This document shows positions 55,471 through 64,000 of a stretch of DNA of 64,000 nucleotides, one piece after another. The notes under the pieces were generated by a model. It saw nothing but the letters and a program-made list of their open reading frames with translations, made no database searches and had not been told where the DNA came from. Every line of letters begins with the position of its first letter. Position 1 is the stretch's first letter. The DNA lies in contig NZ_CAMFJF010000009.1 in assembly GCF_945956895.1 (NCBI RefSeq), positions 1-64,000 of the forward strand, in the 5' to 3' direction. The DNA is from an uncultured Allobosea sp. (GTDB lineage: Bacteria; Pseudomonadota; Alphaproteobacteria; Rhizobiales; Beijerinckiaceae). Position numbers and translations under genes: made by a program.

Positions 55471-56374
55471 ACCCGATCAAGCCACGCGCTGCGGCTTCGT
55501 CGCGCTGATCGGCGCGCCGAATGCCGGCAAGTCGACGCTGCTGAACCAGCTCGTTGGCGCCAAGATCTCGATCGTCTCGCGCAAGGTGCAGACGACGCGC
55601 ACGCAGGTGCGCGGCATCGCGCTCTCGGGCACGGCGCAGATCATCTTCGTCGACACGCCCGGCATCTTCGCGCCCAAGCGCCGGCTCGACCGCGCGATGG
55701 TGACGAGCGCCTGGGGCGGCGCCACCGATGCCGACCTGATCGGCGTCCTCGTCGATGTCGCGCGCTTCGACCATGAGGAGAACACGGCGCTGTTCGAGAA
55801 GCTCGCCGAGCTGAAGCAGCCGAAATTCCTGATCCTCAACAAGATCGACACGGTGCCGAAGGAGAAGCTGCTCGAAATCACCGCGAAGGTGAACGAGCGC
55901 GGCAGCTTCGAGACGACCTTCATGGTCGCGGCGCTGACCGGGTATGGCGTCAAGGACATCCTGACCTGGCTGGAAAAACGCCTGCCGCTCGGCCCCTGGC
56001 TCTACCCGGAGGACCAGATCTCGGACGCGCCGTTGCGCTTCCTCGCGGCCGAGATCACCCGCGAGAAGATGTTCGAGCGGCTGCACGACGAACTGCCCTA
56101 TCGCTCCACCGTCGAGACCGAGAGCTGGCAGCAGAAGCCGGACGGTTCCGTCCGCATCGAGCAGACGATCTATGTCGAGCGCGAGGGCCAGCGGAAGATC
56201 GTGCTCGGCGAAGGCGGGCAGACGATCAAGGCGATCGGCCAGAAGGCGCGCGTCGAGATCGCAGAAGCCGCCGAGGCCAAGGTCCATCTCTTCCTGTTCG
56301 TGAAGGTGCGCGAGAACTGGAGCGACGATCCGGAACGTTATCGCGAGATGGGGCTGGAATTCCCCAAGGGCTGA
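55463..56374 (+). CDS. era: GTPase Era, 303 aa
   Basis: Era binds 16S rRNA and assists 30S assembly. G1 is GAPNAGKSTL, G3 DTPG, G4 NKID. RFLAAEITREKMFERLHDELPY starts the KH domain, with VLGEGGQTIKAIGQKAR. Length is normal. It overlaps rnc by 8 bp, so lepB-rnc-era form one coupled unit; recO, normally next, is 10 kb away. Confidence 0.96.
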   Translation: MSEPDQATRCGFVALIGAPNAGKSTLLNQLVGAKISIVSRKVQTTRTQVRGIALSGTAQIIFVDTPGIFAPKRRLDRAMVTSAWGGATDADLIGVLVDVARFDHEENTALFEKLAELKQPKFLILNKIDTVPKEKLLEITAKVNERGSFETTFMVAALTGYGVKDILTWLEKRLPLGPWLYPEDQISDAPLRFLAAEITREKMFERLHDELPYRSTVETESWQQKPDGSVRIEQTIYVEREGQRKIVLGEGGQTIKAIGQKARVEIAEAAEAKVHLFLFVKVRENWSDDPERYREMGLEFPKG

Positions 56375-56394
56375 GACTTCGCAGTTTCCCCTGT

Positions 56395-56510
56395 CCGTCA
56401 TCCCGGACAAGCCGCCTTTGGCGGCGCCGATCCAGGATCCATTCCGGAGCGCTGCCGATAAAGGTTCCGGCATGGATCCCGGGTCTCCCTGCGGTCGCCC
56501 GGGATGACGG
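56395..56510. repeat. Intergenic palindromic repeat, family A
   Basis: It begins CCGTCATCCCGGACAAGCCG and ends TCGCCCGGGATGACGG. The inner part holds CAGGATCCATTCC / GGCATGGATCCCGGG. It lies between era and the acetyltransferase. Confidence 0.8.
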
Positions 56511-56546
56511 CGCGGGTTCGGAAACAGATCAGGAAGGCGCGCCGCG

Positions 56547-57092
56547 ATGCGCAGCGAGAAGGACAAGATGCTGGCGGGCGAACTCTACCGCGCCGACAGC
56601 CCCGAGCTCATCGCCGACAACCGCCGCATCAGCGCCTGGATGGAGCGCTTCAACGCGACCGGCGCTACGCCGGAAGCGCGGTTGCCACTGCTGCGCGAGG
56701 CTTTCAGCCATGTCGGGCGCGACGTCACCATCCGCCCGCCTTTCCATTGCGACTACGGCTACAACATCAGCCTGGGCGACGGCGTCTTCCTCAACTTCAA
56801 CTGCATCATCCTCGATGTCGTCGCAGTCACGATCGGCGACGGCACGCAGATTGGCCCCGGCGTGCAGATTCTGACCGCCGACCACCCGCGCGACCCCGGT
56901 GAGCGCCGGCAGATGCTGGAATTCGGGCGCCCGGTCGTGATCGGCTGCAATGTCTGGATCGGCGGCGGCGCGATCATCCTGCCAGGTGTCACGATCGGCG
57001 ACGACGCGATCATCGGCGCGGGCAGCGTGGTCACGCGCGACGTTCCGGCGGGCAGCACTGCGGTCGGCAATCCGGCGCGTCTGCGCCCCTGA
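56547..57092 (+). CDS. Sugar O-acetyltransferase (maltose/galactoside acetyltransferase type), 181 aa
   Basis: The N-terminal helix MRSEKDKMLAGELYRADSPEL is the classic Maa/LacA start. The left-handed beta-helix follows: hexapeptide-like LGDGVFLNFNCIILDVVAVTIGDGTQIGPGVQI. The catalytic His is in LTADHPRDPGER and the sequence closes VWIGGGAIILPGVTIGDDAIIGAGSVVTRDVP. It acetylates sugars with acetyl-CoA. Length is normal. Its exact sugar is unknown. It is isolated by repeat A on one side. Confidence 0.9.
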   Translation: MRSEKDKMLAGELYRADSPELIADNRRISAWMERFNATGATPEARLPLLREAFSHVGRDVTIRPPFHCDYGYNISLGDGVFLNFNCIILDVVAVTIGDGTQIGPGVQILTADHPRDPGERRQMLEFGRPVVIGCNVWIGGGAIILPGVTIGDDAIIGAGSVVTRDVPAGSTAVGNPARLRP

Positions 57093-57232
57093 CGAAAAAG
57101 GCATTGCACGCTGCGTCAGGATGACACGTTACCCCCTTGTAACTTGTCAAATTTCAGTCACGAAACGACCTTGTTAGAACGCATTTTGCTTCCATTTTTA
57201 AGCCTTAAGACATTTCAGCAGGAGTGATTGCC

Positions 57233-57868
57233 ATGAACGGCGCACCGCGCATCGCGCTTTTCATCGATGGCGCCAATCTCTACGCGACCTCGAAGCAGCT
57301 CGGCTTCGACATGGATTACCGGCGCCTGCTGCGCGAGTTCCAGGGGCGCGGCAACCTGATCCGCGCCTTCTATTTCACCACGCTGGTCGAGAGCGAGGAA
57401 TACTCCTCGATCCGGCCTCTGGTCGACTGGCTCGACTATAACGGCTACCGCGTCATCACCAAGGCGGCGAAGGAATTCACCGACGCCACCGGCCGACGCC
57501 GCGTCAAGGGCAACATGGATATCGAGCTGGCGATCGAGATGCTCGAGCTCGCGCCGCATCTCGACCAGATCTACCTGTTCTCCGGCGATGGCGATTTCCG
57601 CCCGCTGGTCGAGGCGGTGCAGCGCAAGGGCGTCAAAGTCTCGGTCGTCTCGACGATCTCGACCAACCCGCCGATGGTCTCGGACGAGTTGCGCCGGCAA
57701 TGCGACGAGTTCGTCGACCTTGCCCAGTTGATGCAGAAGATCGGCCGCGACCCGGCCGAACGCGCCAGCCGCAGCAGCGGCCCAGCAGCAGCACCGGTCA
57801 CGCCGGGCAATCCGTCGCTGGAACGCCGCTACGGCATCCGCCAGGGCGACGAGCCGACTGAGGGGTAA
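57233..57868 (+). CDS. NYN-domain protein (LabA/DUF88 family), 211 aa
   Basis: NYN domains are PIN-fold nuclease-like domains. Conserved acidic residues are in IALFIDGANLYATSK (first Asp), KGNMDIELAIEML (second) and LFSGDGDFRPLVEAVQRKG (third), the SGDGDF hallmark. This set suggests an active metal site for RNA cleavage. A basic/proline tail ends it. ATG 57233 with AGGAG eight bases upstream is preferred over GTG 57224. It lies near smpB, as is common in Rhizobiales. Confidence 0.88.
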   Translation: MNGAPRIALFIDGANLYATSKQLGFDMDYRRLLREFQGRGNLIRAFYFTTLVESEEYSSIRPLVDWLDYNGYRVITKAAKEFTDATGRRRVKGNMDIELAIEMLELAPHLDQIYLFSGDGDFRPLVEAVQRKGVKVSVVSTISTNPPMVSDELRRQCDEFVDLAQLMQKIGRDPAERASRSSGPAAAPVTPGNPSLERRYGIRQGDEPTEG

Positions 57869-57885
57869 CAGCGGCCGTCATTCTC

Positions 57886-57969
57886 GGGCGAAGCGAAGCG
57901 TAGACCCGAGAATCTCATGACGCGAAGGCACTGGTTTCCGAGATGCTCGGGTCGAGCCCGAGCATGACG
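57886..57969. repeat. Intergenic palindromic repeat, family B
   Basis: Starts CGTCATTCTCGGGCGAAGCG and ends CTCGGGTCGAGCCCGAGCATG. The tail is nearly identical to the copy at 46677-46770 (GGTTTCCGAGATGCTCGGGTC). It lies between the convergent NYN and smpB genes. Confidence 0.9.
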
Positions 57970-57976
57970 GCCCAAT

Positions 57977-58450
57977 TTACCCGCCCGTCTTCAAGAGCCG
58001 CTGCTTGTCGCGGTTCCAGTCGCGGGTCTTCTCGGTCTCGCGCTTGTCGTGGAGCTTCTTGCCGCGGCCGAGGCCGAGCTCGATCTTCGCCCGGCCCTTC
58101 TCGTTGAAATAGACCTTCAGCGGAATGACTGTGTAGCCCTCGCGCTGGATCGCGCCCATCAGCTTATGAATCTGGCGGCGATGCAGCAGCAGCTTCCGCG
58201 GCCGACGGACCTCGTGGTTGAAGCGGTTCGCCTCGAGATATTCGGGGATATAGGAGTTGAAGAGCCAGAGTTCGTCGCCCATCGGGCCGGCATAGCTCTC
58301 GCCGATCGTCGCGCGGCCACCGCGCAACGATTTGACCTCCGTGCCCTGCAGGGCAAGGCCGGCCTCGATCGTCTCCTTGATCTCGTAATTGAAGCGCGCC
58401 TTGCGGTTATCCGCCGCCAGACGATAGCGCTCCGGATCGGGTTTCTTCAT
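57977..58450 (-). CDS. smpB: SsrA-binding protein SmpB, 157 aa
   Basis: SmpB binds tmRNA and rescues stalled ribosomes. The conserved parts are [28 protein letters not shown], then [20 protein letters not shown] and [14 protein letters not shown]. Its basic C-terminal tail ([19 protein letters not shown]) is typical. It follows dapA on the minus strand. Confidence 0.96.
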   Translation of the reverse strand: MKKPDPERYRLAADNRKARFNYEIKETIEAGLALQGTEVKSLRGGRATIGESYAGPMGDELWLFNSYIPEYLEANRFNHEVRRPRKLLLHRRQIHKLMGAIQREGYTVIPLKVYFNEKGRAKIELGLGRGKKLHDKRETEKTRDWNRDKQRLLKTGG

Positions 58451-58556
58451 GCCGTCCCGCTGAATCCATGCTGTGCGACCGACGCCATCAGAGCTTGAGA
58501 ATCCGATTCGGGATCGGCACCCAAGCTCCTGGAAAGGCCAGCCTTATCATCCTTCC

Positions 58557-58603
58557 GCTTGCTTCATCGGCAAGCGAATGACCGCGCCTGTGTGGCGCGG
58601 TCA
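58557..58603 (-). other. Two tandem hairpins after dapA
   Basis: GCTTGC-N7-GCAAGC and TGACCGCGCC-N5-GGCGCGGTCA (58579-58588 with 58594-58603) lie between dapA and smpB. Neither is followed by a T-run on the minus strand, so this may be a weak or rho-dependent terminator, or a processing structure. Confidence 0.4.
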
Positions 58604-58612
58604 CCTACCCAC

Positions 58613-59506
58613 TTAAGCATTCAACAGCCCGGCGAAAACCATGGCCTCGCGGATCACCTTGCCCGTCGCCGGGGTCACAGGCATCAGCGGCAGGCGGACT
58701 TCCTCCTCGATGCGGCCGAGCAGCGCGAGGCCGTGCTTGGCGCCGGCGAGGCCGGGTTCCTTGAAGATCGCGTCATGGAGTGGCACCAGCCGATCCTGTA
58801 CTTTCAGCGCGCCGGCATAGTCGCCCTTCCGGACGGCCTCCATCAGGTCGGCACAAAGCCGCGGCGCGACATTGGCGACGACCGAGATGCAGCCATGGCC
58901 GCCGGCCGCCATATAGGCGAGCGCGGTCATGTCCTCGCCGGAGAGCTGGATGAAGTCCGGCCCCATGGCGTGGCGCTGCTGCGAGACGCGGGCGAGATTG
59001 GCGGTGGCATCCTTCACGCCAGCGATGTTCTTCAGCTCGTAGAGCCGCGTCATCGTCTCGACCGACATGTCCACCACCGAGCGCGGCGGGATGTTGTAGA
59101 TGATGATCGGAATGCCGATCGCATCGTTCACCGCCTTGAAGTGCTGGTACATGCCCTCCTGGGTCGGCTTGTTGTAATAGGGCGTGACCACGAGCACGGC
59201 ATCGGCGCCAGCCTTCTCGGCATGGACGGCGAGGTCGATCGCCTCGATCGTGTTGTTCGAGCCGGCGCCGGCGATGACCGGGACGCGGCCCTTGTTCTGG
59301 TCGATGACGATCTCGACGACGCGCTTGTGCTCGTCATGGGAAAGCGTCGGGCTCTCGCCGGTGGTGCCGACGGGCACGAGCCCGGTCGAGCCATTGCCGA
59401 TCTGCCATTCGACCAGCGCGCGCAACGCCTGCTCATCGACCTTGCCGGATTTGAACGGCGTGACCAGAGCGGGCATCGAGCCGGTGAAGGCAATGTGCTT
59501 GGTCAT
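58613..59506 (-). CDS. dapA: 4-hydroxy-tetrahydrodipicolinate synthase, 297 aa
   Basis: DapA condenses pyruvate and aspartate semialdehyde for lysine and diaminopimelate. [13 protein letters not shown] binds the substrate. [15 protein letters not shown] carries the conserved Tyr. [10 protein letters not shown] has the Schiff-base Lys. The length is right. It is 163 bp before smpB on the same strand and divergent from the lytic transglycosylase. Confidence 0.94.
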   Translation of the reverse strand: MTKHIAFTGSMPALVTPFKSGKVDEQALRALVEWQIGNGSTGLVPVGTTGESPTLSHDEHKRVVEIVIDQNKGRVPVIAGAGSNNTIEAIDLAVHAEKAGADAVLVVTPYYNKPTQEGMYQHFKAVNDAIGIPIIIYNIPPRSVVDMSVETMTRLYELKNIAGVKDATANLARVSQQRHAMGPDFIQLSGEDMTALAYMAAGGHGCISVVANVAPRLCADLMEAVRKGDYAGALKVQDRLVPLHDAIFKEPGLAGAKHGLALLGRIEEEVRLPLMPVTPATGKVIREAMVFAGLLNA

Positions 59507-59708
59507 GAGGACGATCCTAGGGCGAAAAGCGAGTTACAGGGCCGCCACACATAAACCGTCGTCTCGCCAAGGCAAAGCCGGCAAGCCATGAAAATGCGTG
59601 GCCTCATAGTTAAGCGTTCATAAACCGCCTTCCCCGACCATTCCCCGATGTCCATCCCAGATCGCCAAGCGCCTACGGGCGCAAAAAGGCGATCTGGCTC
59701 TTTGTTCA

Positions 59709-59755
59709 GCATCGGATTGTTCCGAAAAGTGGGTTCCACTTTTCGGTCCGATGGC
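59709..59755. repeat. Palindromic repeat, family E, second copy
   Basis: GCATCGGATTGTTCCGAAAA and TCCACTTTTCGGTCCGATGG, with the AAAAGTGG core. It is 17 bp upstream of the transglycosylase start. Confidence 0.8.
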
Positions 59756-59772
59756 TAGCCTGGAGTTCCGCC

Positions 59773-61851
59773 ATGGCCTCGCCTGCCGCCGTGAGGAGAC
59801 TGATCGGCCTGCTGCTGCCTGCACTGCTCTCCGCCTCCACGACGCTGGCGGGAGACGACGGCATGCTCGCAAGCCAGCGCAAGCTCGCCATGCTCGGCGA
59901 TGCCGAGACCACGAGCGCCCTGCCGCCCTACCCTTCCGATGCGCTGCGCGGCGAGACCCCCGTCAATGTCGAAGCCGTAAAGGCGGCCGTCGCCGCCTAT
60001 CGCCGTGGCGCGCTCAACGAGGGTGACGAGCTCGCCGCGCGCATCGACGATCGCTCGGTGCGCTCGCTGCTCGAATGGGTCGCGATCCATGCCAATGCCG
60101 GCGCGGTGCCCTTCATCAGGATCGACGCCTTCCTGCGCGAGCATCCGAACTATCCGGCAACGACCCGTTTTCGACGCCGCGCCGAGGAGGCGCTGATCGC
60201 CGAGAAGAAGAGCCCGGCGATCGTGCGCACCTTCTTCCATGGCCAGCAACCGGTCTCGCCGTCCGGGCGGATCGCATTGGCCATCGCGCTCAAGGAGGAA
60301 GGCAAGACCGAGGAGGCCAACGCCCTCATCCGCCGGACCTGGCGCAAGGACCCGTTCGGGCAGTCGCTCGAAAAGATCGCGCTCGGCGGATTCGAGACGG
60401 TACTAACCAAGGACGATCACCGCCTGCGCGCCGAGCGCTTCCTGTTTCGCGAGAACGGCGAGGCGGCCCTGCGCAACGCTGCCCGCGTCTCGGCCGATTA
60501 TATCGTGCTGGCCAAGGCGCGGCTCGCCAGCGCCAAGGCGCGCCGGCCGATCTCCGAGAAGCTGATTTCGGCCGTGCCGACTTCGGTTCGCGGCGATGTC
60601 TCCTTCGCCTTCCTGCAAGCCCAGCAGGCGCGCCGCGGCGACAAGCTCGACGATGCCGTGAAGGCCCTGACCGCTATCCCGCGCGATCCGGCTCTGCTCG
60701 GCGATGGCGACGGCTGGTGGGAGGAGCGGCGCATCATCGCGCGCAAGCTGCTCGATGCCGGCCAGCCGCAGAAAGCCTATGAGGTTTCGTCCGGCCACGG
60801 CGCCGAGGATGCGGCCGAGCGGATCGAGGCCGAATGGCATGCCGGCTTCATCGCGCTGCGCTTCCTCAAGAAGCCGGACGTGGCGCTCAAGCATTTCGAT
60901 GCGGCTGCCGGCATCGCCGAGACGCCGATCTCGGTTGCGCGTGCCGCCTATTGGCAGGGCCGCGCCTATGAGGATCTCGGCAAGGTGGAGGAAGCCAGGG
61001 CCGCCTTCGGCAAAGCCGCGGAGCAGCCGGTCGCCTATTATGGGCAATTGGCGAGGGCCAAGCTCGGCCTGTCCGGCCTGCCGCTGCGGCGTACGGTTGC
61101 CGCCGGTCTCGAGACGCTTCCGGGGCACCGCGCCGTGCGCCTGCTCTACCGCATCGGCGAGCGCGATCTCGCCACGCTGATGTTGAACGATCTCGCACAG
61201 CGCCTGCACACGACCGAGGCGCTGGAGGCGATCGCGGCCATCGCCCGGCGCGAGACGGACGCACGCGCGCAGGTCGGCATCGGGAAGGCTGCGCTGCAAC
61301 GCGGCTTCCCGCTCGACATGACCGCCTATCCCGTCAACGGCATCCCGGATTTCGACGTGCTTGGCGATCCGATGGAGCGCGCCATCGTCCATGCCATTGC
61401 CAGGCAGGAGAGCGCCTTCGATCCCACGGCGATGTCCGGCGCCGGCGCGCGCGGCCTGATGCAGATGATGCCGGCGACGGCGCGCGAGACGGCGCGGCGC
61501 GCGAGCCTGCCCTTCGACTGGGAGAAGCTCGGCAAGGACCCGCTCTATGCGGCGCGGATGGGCGCAGCCCATCTCAACGACCTGCTCAAGGAATGGCGCG
61601 GTTCCTATATCCTGACCTTCGCCGCCTATAATGCCGGTTCGCCCAATGTGAAGAAATGGATCGCCGCCTATGGCGACCCGCGCGATCCCGAGGTCGACGC
61701 CGTCGACTGGGTGGAGCGCATCCCGTTCTCCGAGACGCGCAACTACGTCCAGCGCGTGATGGAGAACCTGCAGGTCTATCGCGAGCGCCTGAACCAGCGC
61801 ACCGCCTATCTGATCGACTACGACCTGAAGCGCGGCGGCAAGCGGGACTGA
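59773..61851 (+). CDS. slt: Soluble lytic murein transglycosylase (Slt family), 692 aa
   Basis: A signal peptide (RRLIGLLLPALLSASTTLAG) is followed by a large alpha-solenoid with TPR-like repeats (AAYWQGRAYEDLGKVEEARAAF). The catalytic SLT domain is at about residues 535-640. The Glu is in RQESAFDPTAMSGAGARGLMQMMP, and FAAYNAGSPNVKKW is the AYNAG motif. It cleaves glycan strands in the periplasm, forming 1,6-anhydromuropeptides. ATG 59773. It is next to dapA, as in related genomes. Confidence 0.93.
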   Translation: MASPAAVRRLIGLLLPALLSASTTLAGDDGMLASQRKLAMLGDAETTSALPPYPSDALRGETPVNVEAVKAAVAAYRRGALNEGDELAARIDDRSVRSLLEWVAIHANAGAVPFIRIDAFLREHPNYPATTRFRRRAEEALIAEKKSPAIVRTFFHGQQPVSPSGRIALAIALKEEGKTEEANALIRRTWRKDPFGQSLEKIALGGFETVLTKDDHRLRAERFLFRENGEAALRNAARVSADYIVLAKARLASAKARRPISEKLISAVPTSVRGDVSFAFLQAQQARRGDKLDDAVKALTAIPRDPALLGDGDGWWEERRIIARKLLDAGQPQKAYEVSSGHGAEDAAERIEAEWHAGFIALRFLKKPDVALKHFDAAAGIAETPISVARAAYWQGRAYEDLGKVEEARAAFGKAAEQPVAYYGQLARAKLGLSGLPLRRTVAAGLETLPGHRAVRLLYRIGERDLATLMLNDLAQRLHTTEALEAIAAIARRETDARAQVGIGKAALQRGFPLDMTAYPVNGIPDFDVLGDPMERAIVHAIARQESAFDPTAMSGAGARGLMQMMPATARETARRASLPFDWEKLGKDPLYAARMGAAHLNDLLKEWRGSYILTFAAYNAGSPNVKKWIAAYGDPRDPEVDAVDWVERIPFSETRNYVQRVMENLQVYRERLNQRTAYLIDYDLKRGGKRD

Positions 61852-61868
61852 AAAGCCGGGCCGCTCTT

Positions 61869-62013
61869 CCCTTCTCCCCTTGCGGGAGAAGGTGGCCCGT
61901 AGGGCCGGATGAGGGGTCGCGCAGTCCTTGAACGTTTCGGAGCATACAGAACCGGGCCCTCGATCAGCATCGCGCGACCCCTCACCCTAACCCTCTCCCG
62001 CAAGGGGAGAGGG
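61869..62013. repeat. Intergenic palindromic repeat, family D (CTCCCC...GGGGAG type)
   Basis: It starts CCCTTCTCCCCTTGCGGGAG and ends TCTCCCGCAAGGGGAGAGGG, with inner GGATGAGGGGTCGCG/CGCGACCCCTCACCC. This is a widespread bacterial repeat type. It occupies the gap between slt and the M20 gene. Confidence 0.85.
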
Positions 62014-62172
62014 GATAGCTGACGCTTGTTTCCGCCGCATCGCCTACGCGTGAATGCTCATCTCTCGGCACCGACCATTGTTGCTACGGCCATCCCGCAG
62101 GCAACGATCGTTCCTGCCAATTGCAATATTTGAAACTTTCAATTACTTTTCGCCGGCAGCGGAGGAATTTCG

Positions 62173-63327
62173 ATGCTGCAGGACATTGCCGATTTCGCGC
62201 CCACGCTTGAGGCTTGGCGCCGCGACCTTCATGCCCATCCCGAAATCGCCTTCCAGGAATTCCGAACGTCGGATTTCGTCGCGAAGACGCTCGCCTCCTT
62301 CGGCATCGAGGTGCATCGCGGGCTCGGCGGCACCGGGCTCGTCGGCGTCATCGAGGGCGCGGCGGAAGGGCCGGCCATCGGCCTGCGCGCCGACATGGAC
62401 GCATTGCCGATGGACGAGGATACCGGGCTCGACTACCGTTCCACCACCAAGAACCAGTTCCATGGCTGCGGCCATGACGGCCATACCGTGATGCTGCTCG
62501 CCGCGGCGCGCCATCTTGCCGCCAATCCACCGAAGCGGGGCAAGGTTCATCTGATCTTCCAGCCGGCCGAGGAGATCGGCCAGGGCGCCGAGCGGATGAT
62601 CGCCGATGGCTTGTTCGAGCGCTTCCCCTGCTCCGAGGTCTACGCGCTCCACACCATCCCGCTCTATGAGGAAGGCACCGCCGCGGTGCGTCCCGGCCCG
62701 ACCCTGAGCGGCACGACCGTGTTCGAGATCACGATCAAGGGCAAGGGCGGCCACGGCGCGGCGCCTCATACGACCAATGACCCGCTGCAGGTGGCGGCGC
62801 GGCTGGCGACCGAGATCTCCTCGATCGTCGGCCGCCATGTCGACCCGATGCAGCCGGCCGTGATCAGCCTCGGCAAGCTTATCGCCGGCACGGCCTCGAA
62901 CATCATCCCCGACTCGGCCGAACTCAGCGGGACGATCCGCACCTATGATCCCGAGACGGAGGCGCGCATCGTCGACAAGCTCGATGCGGCCTGCCGCGGC
63001 TTCGCGCTGCTATCAGGCTGCACGATCACCTGCACAAGGAAGGCGAATTGCCCGCCTTGCCTCAACGATCCTCGCGCCGCCGCGGCTGCAGCCGCCGCGG
63101 CGGGACAGGTTCTCGGCGAGGCCAATGTGCAGACCGACCTCACACCCCTGCCCTTCTCCGACGATTTCGCGCTGATGCTGCGGCAATGGCCCGGCGCCTA
63201 TATCTTCCTCGGCCAGCCCGGCGCGATGTGCCACCACCCGACCTTCGATTTCGATGACCGGCTGCTGCCGGTCGGCGCCAGCATCCTGTGCCGCCTCGTC
63301 GAGCGCCAGACCGGAGCCAACGCATGA
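62173..63327 (+). CDS. M20-family amidohydrolase (hippurate hydrolase type), 384 aa
   Basis: The enzyme starts LEAWRRDLHAHPEIAFQEFRT. Metal ligands are HGCGHDGHT (about residue 97) and the EE of IFQPAEEIGQG. The dimerisation domain has KGGHGAAPHTTNDPLQVAA. The final HHPTFDFDDRLLPVG supplies the last ligand. Family members cleave N-acyl amino acids or hippurate. Start ATG 62173 follows GGAGGAATTTCG. It overlaps the MFS gene start (ATGA), so an imported amide is a likely substrate. Confidence 0.92.
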   Translation: MLQDIADFAPTLEAWRRDLHAHPEIAFQEFRTSDFVAKTLASFGIEVHRGLGGTGLVGVIEGAAEGPAIGLRADMDALPMDEDTGLDYRSTTKNQFHGCGHDGHTVMLLAAARHLAANPPKRGKVHLIFQPAEEIGQGAERMIADGLFERFPCSEVYALHTIPLYEEGTAAVRPGPTLSGTTVFEITIKGKGGHGAAPHTTNDPLQVAARLATEISSIVGRHVDPMQPAVISLGKLIAGTASNIIPDSAELSGTIRTYDPETEARIVDKLDAACRGFALLSGCTITCTRKANCPPCLNDPRAAAAAAAAAGQVLGEANVQTDLTPLPFSDDFALMLRQWPGAYIFLGQPGAMCHHPTFDFDDRLLPVGASILCRLVERQTGANA

Positions 63328-64000
63328 CCGCCGCCGCGATCCAGGGCGCCGAGCCGCGCTCCTCCGCCATGATCCGCCGTGCCGTGATCTCCTCGGTGAT
63401 CGGCAACGGCCTCGAATGGTACGACTTCCTAGTCTACGGCTTCTTTGCCACGATCATCGCGCAGGTCTTCTTCCCGACCTCCGATCCGCTGGTCTCGACA
63501 CTGCTCACAGCGGCGACCTTCGCGATCTCCTTCCTCGTCCGGCCGGCCGGCGGCGTACTGCTCTCGACCTATGCCGACCGCTTCGGCCGCAAGCCGATCC
63601 TGACGGTGATGATCCTGATCATGGGGTTCTCGACCGTGCTGATCGGCCTGACACCGGGCTATGCGGCGATCGGCATCCTCGCGCCGATCCTCGTCATCAT
63701 CGCGCGCATCCTGCAAGGCATCTCGGTCGGCGCCGAGTTCGCCTCCGCCACCGCCATGCTGGTCGAATATGCTCCGCCCGGCCGCAAGATGATGTTCGGC
63801 AGCTTTCAGATGTGCTCGCAGGCGCTGGCACTCGCGCTCGCGGCCTTCTCCGGCTACGCGCTGGCGACACTGCTCTCGCCCGCGGACCTGCAAGGCTGGG
63901 GCTGGCGCATTCCCTTCCTGCTGGGCTCGCTGATCACGCCGCTCGGCTTCTATATCCGCCGCTTCGTCGACGAATCCCCGGAATACGAGAAGGAGACCAA
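63324..64000 (+). CDS. MHS-family MFS transporter (metabolite:H+ symporter), 5' part, cut by window end
   Basis: The first 225 residues contain SSVIGNGLEWYDFLVYGFFA, the MHS signature with the acidic residue in helix 1. Then VRPAGGVLLSTYADRFGRKPILTV is the A motif, and ARILQGISVGAEFASATAMLVEY follows. It overlaps the M20 gene by four bases, so it is coupled to it and probably imports its substrate. The gene continues beyond 64000. Confidence 0.9.
   Translation, partial: MTAAAIQGAEPRSSAMIRRAVISSVIGNGLEWYDFLVYGFFATIIAQVFFPTSDPLVSTLLTAATFAISFLVRPAGGVLLSTYADRFGRKPILTVMILIMGFSTVLIGLTPGYAAIGILAPILVIIARILQGISVGAEFASATAMLVEYAPPGRKMMFGSFQMCSQALALALAAFSGYALATLLSPADLQGWGWRIPFLLGSLITPLGFYIRRFVDESPEYEKET

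Overview
The window is a high-GC chromosomal segment of an alphaproteobacterium of the order Hyphomicrobiales (Rhizobiales), most like Bosea and its relatives. The evidence is the gene set and its arrangement: an LdtR-type MarR regulator beside an L,D-transpeptidase and a DUF6163 protein; DUF177-plsX-fabH-ihfA-MerR on one strand; a single long RSH protein beside rpoZ; a magnesium-type HemB; and several families of Rhizobiales-style intergenic palindromic repeats. Genus is an inference; no rRNA gene is present. Most of the window is housekeeping core.

Layout. 1-2.3 kb: the start of a methyltransferase-like gene, a tRNA-Pro(GGG), and a decayed accessory patch with a truncated RNA-ligase-like gene and tiny ORFs. 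2.3-5.6 kb: a quinone/electrophile-resistance type cluster (hydrolase, ring-cleaving dioxygenase, DoxX, LysR) around a divergent promoter with two dyads. 5.8-7.0 kb: small membrane protein, guanidinium exporter (SMR family) and a lipoprotein. 7.0-12 kb: fatty acid/phospholipid initiation genes (plsX, fabH), ihfA, DUF177, a cytochrome bc1 assembly chaperone and BamE. 12-15.3 kb: a DMT transporter and a K+-independent proton pyrophosphatase. 15.5-23.3 kb: a tightly overlapping minus-strand run glyA-nrdR-ribD-ribE-ribH-nusB-thiL that may continue into an MFS transporter and an AllE-like cupin before a terminator. 23.4-30.1 kb: MerR/MFS pair, exported protein, L,D-transpeptidase with LdtR, DUF6163, a 3-hydroxyisobutyryl-CoA hydrolase-like protein, then a short AT-rich island with a 61-residue membrane protein. 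30.3-41.9 kb: hemB, an unusual lipoprotein-LivH permease fusion, ilvA, RDD protein, leucyltransferase bpt, RraA and split UxaA-family genes, DUF2946/PepSY pair, DUF2336, and a small outer-membrane protein. 42-62 kb: parC, recO, tautomerase/LysR, rsh, rpoZ, a HerA-like ATPase, pdxJ, acpS, aqpZ, lepB, rnc, era, an acetyltransferase, a NYN-domain protein, smpB, dapA and a soluble lytic transglycosylase. The end holds an M20 amidohydrolase translationally coupled to an MHS-type MFS transporter cut by the window edge.

How it works together. Coupled sets visible from overlaps are the riboflavin/thiamine/one-carbon run, ihfA-MerR, lepB-rnc-era, UxaA small-large, and M20-MFS. Regulatory pairs are LysR with the dioxygenase/DoxX genes, MerR with the MFS exporter (dyad inside a 19-bp promoter spacer), LdtR with the L,D-transpeptidase, and LysR with the tautomerase. 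The rpoZ-rsh-pdxJ-acpS-lepB-rnc-era-recO-parC neighbourhood, usually more compact and co-oriented in relatives, is rearranged here.

I found no CRISPR array, no complete mobile element and no riboswitch I can support. Nothing here is demonstrably a new system. The best leads are the lipoprotein-LivH fusion without ABC partners, the AT-rich island with its own dyad, the palindromic repeat families, and the remnant beside tRNA-Pro.
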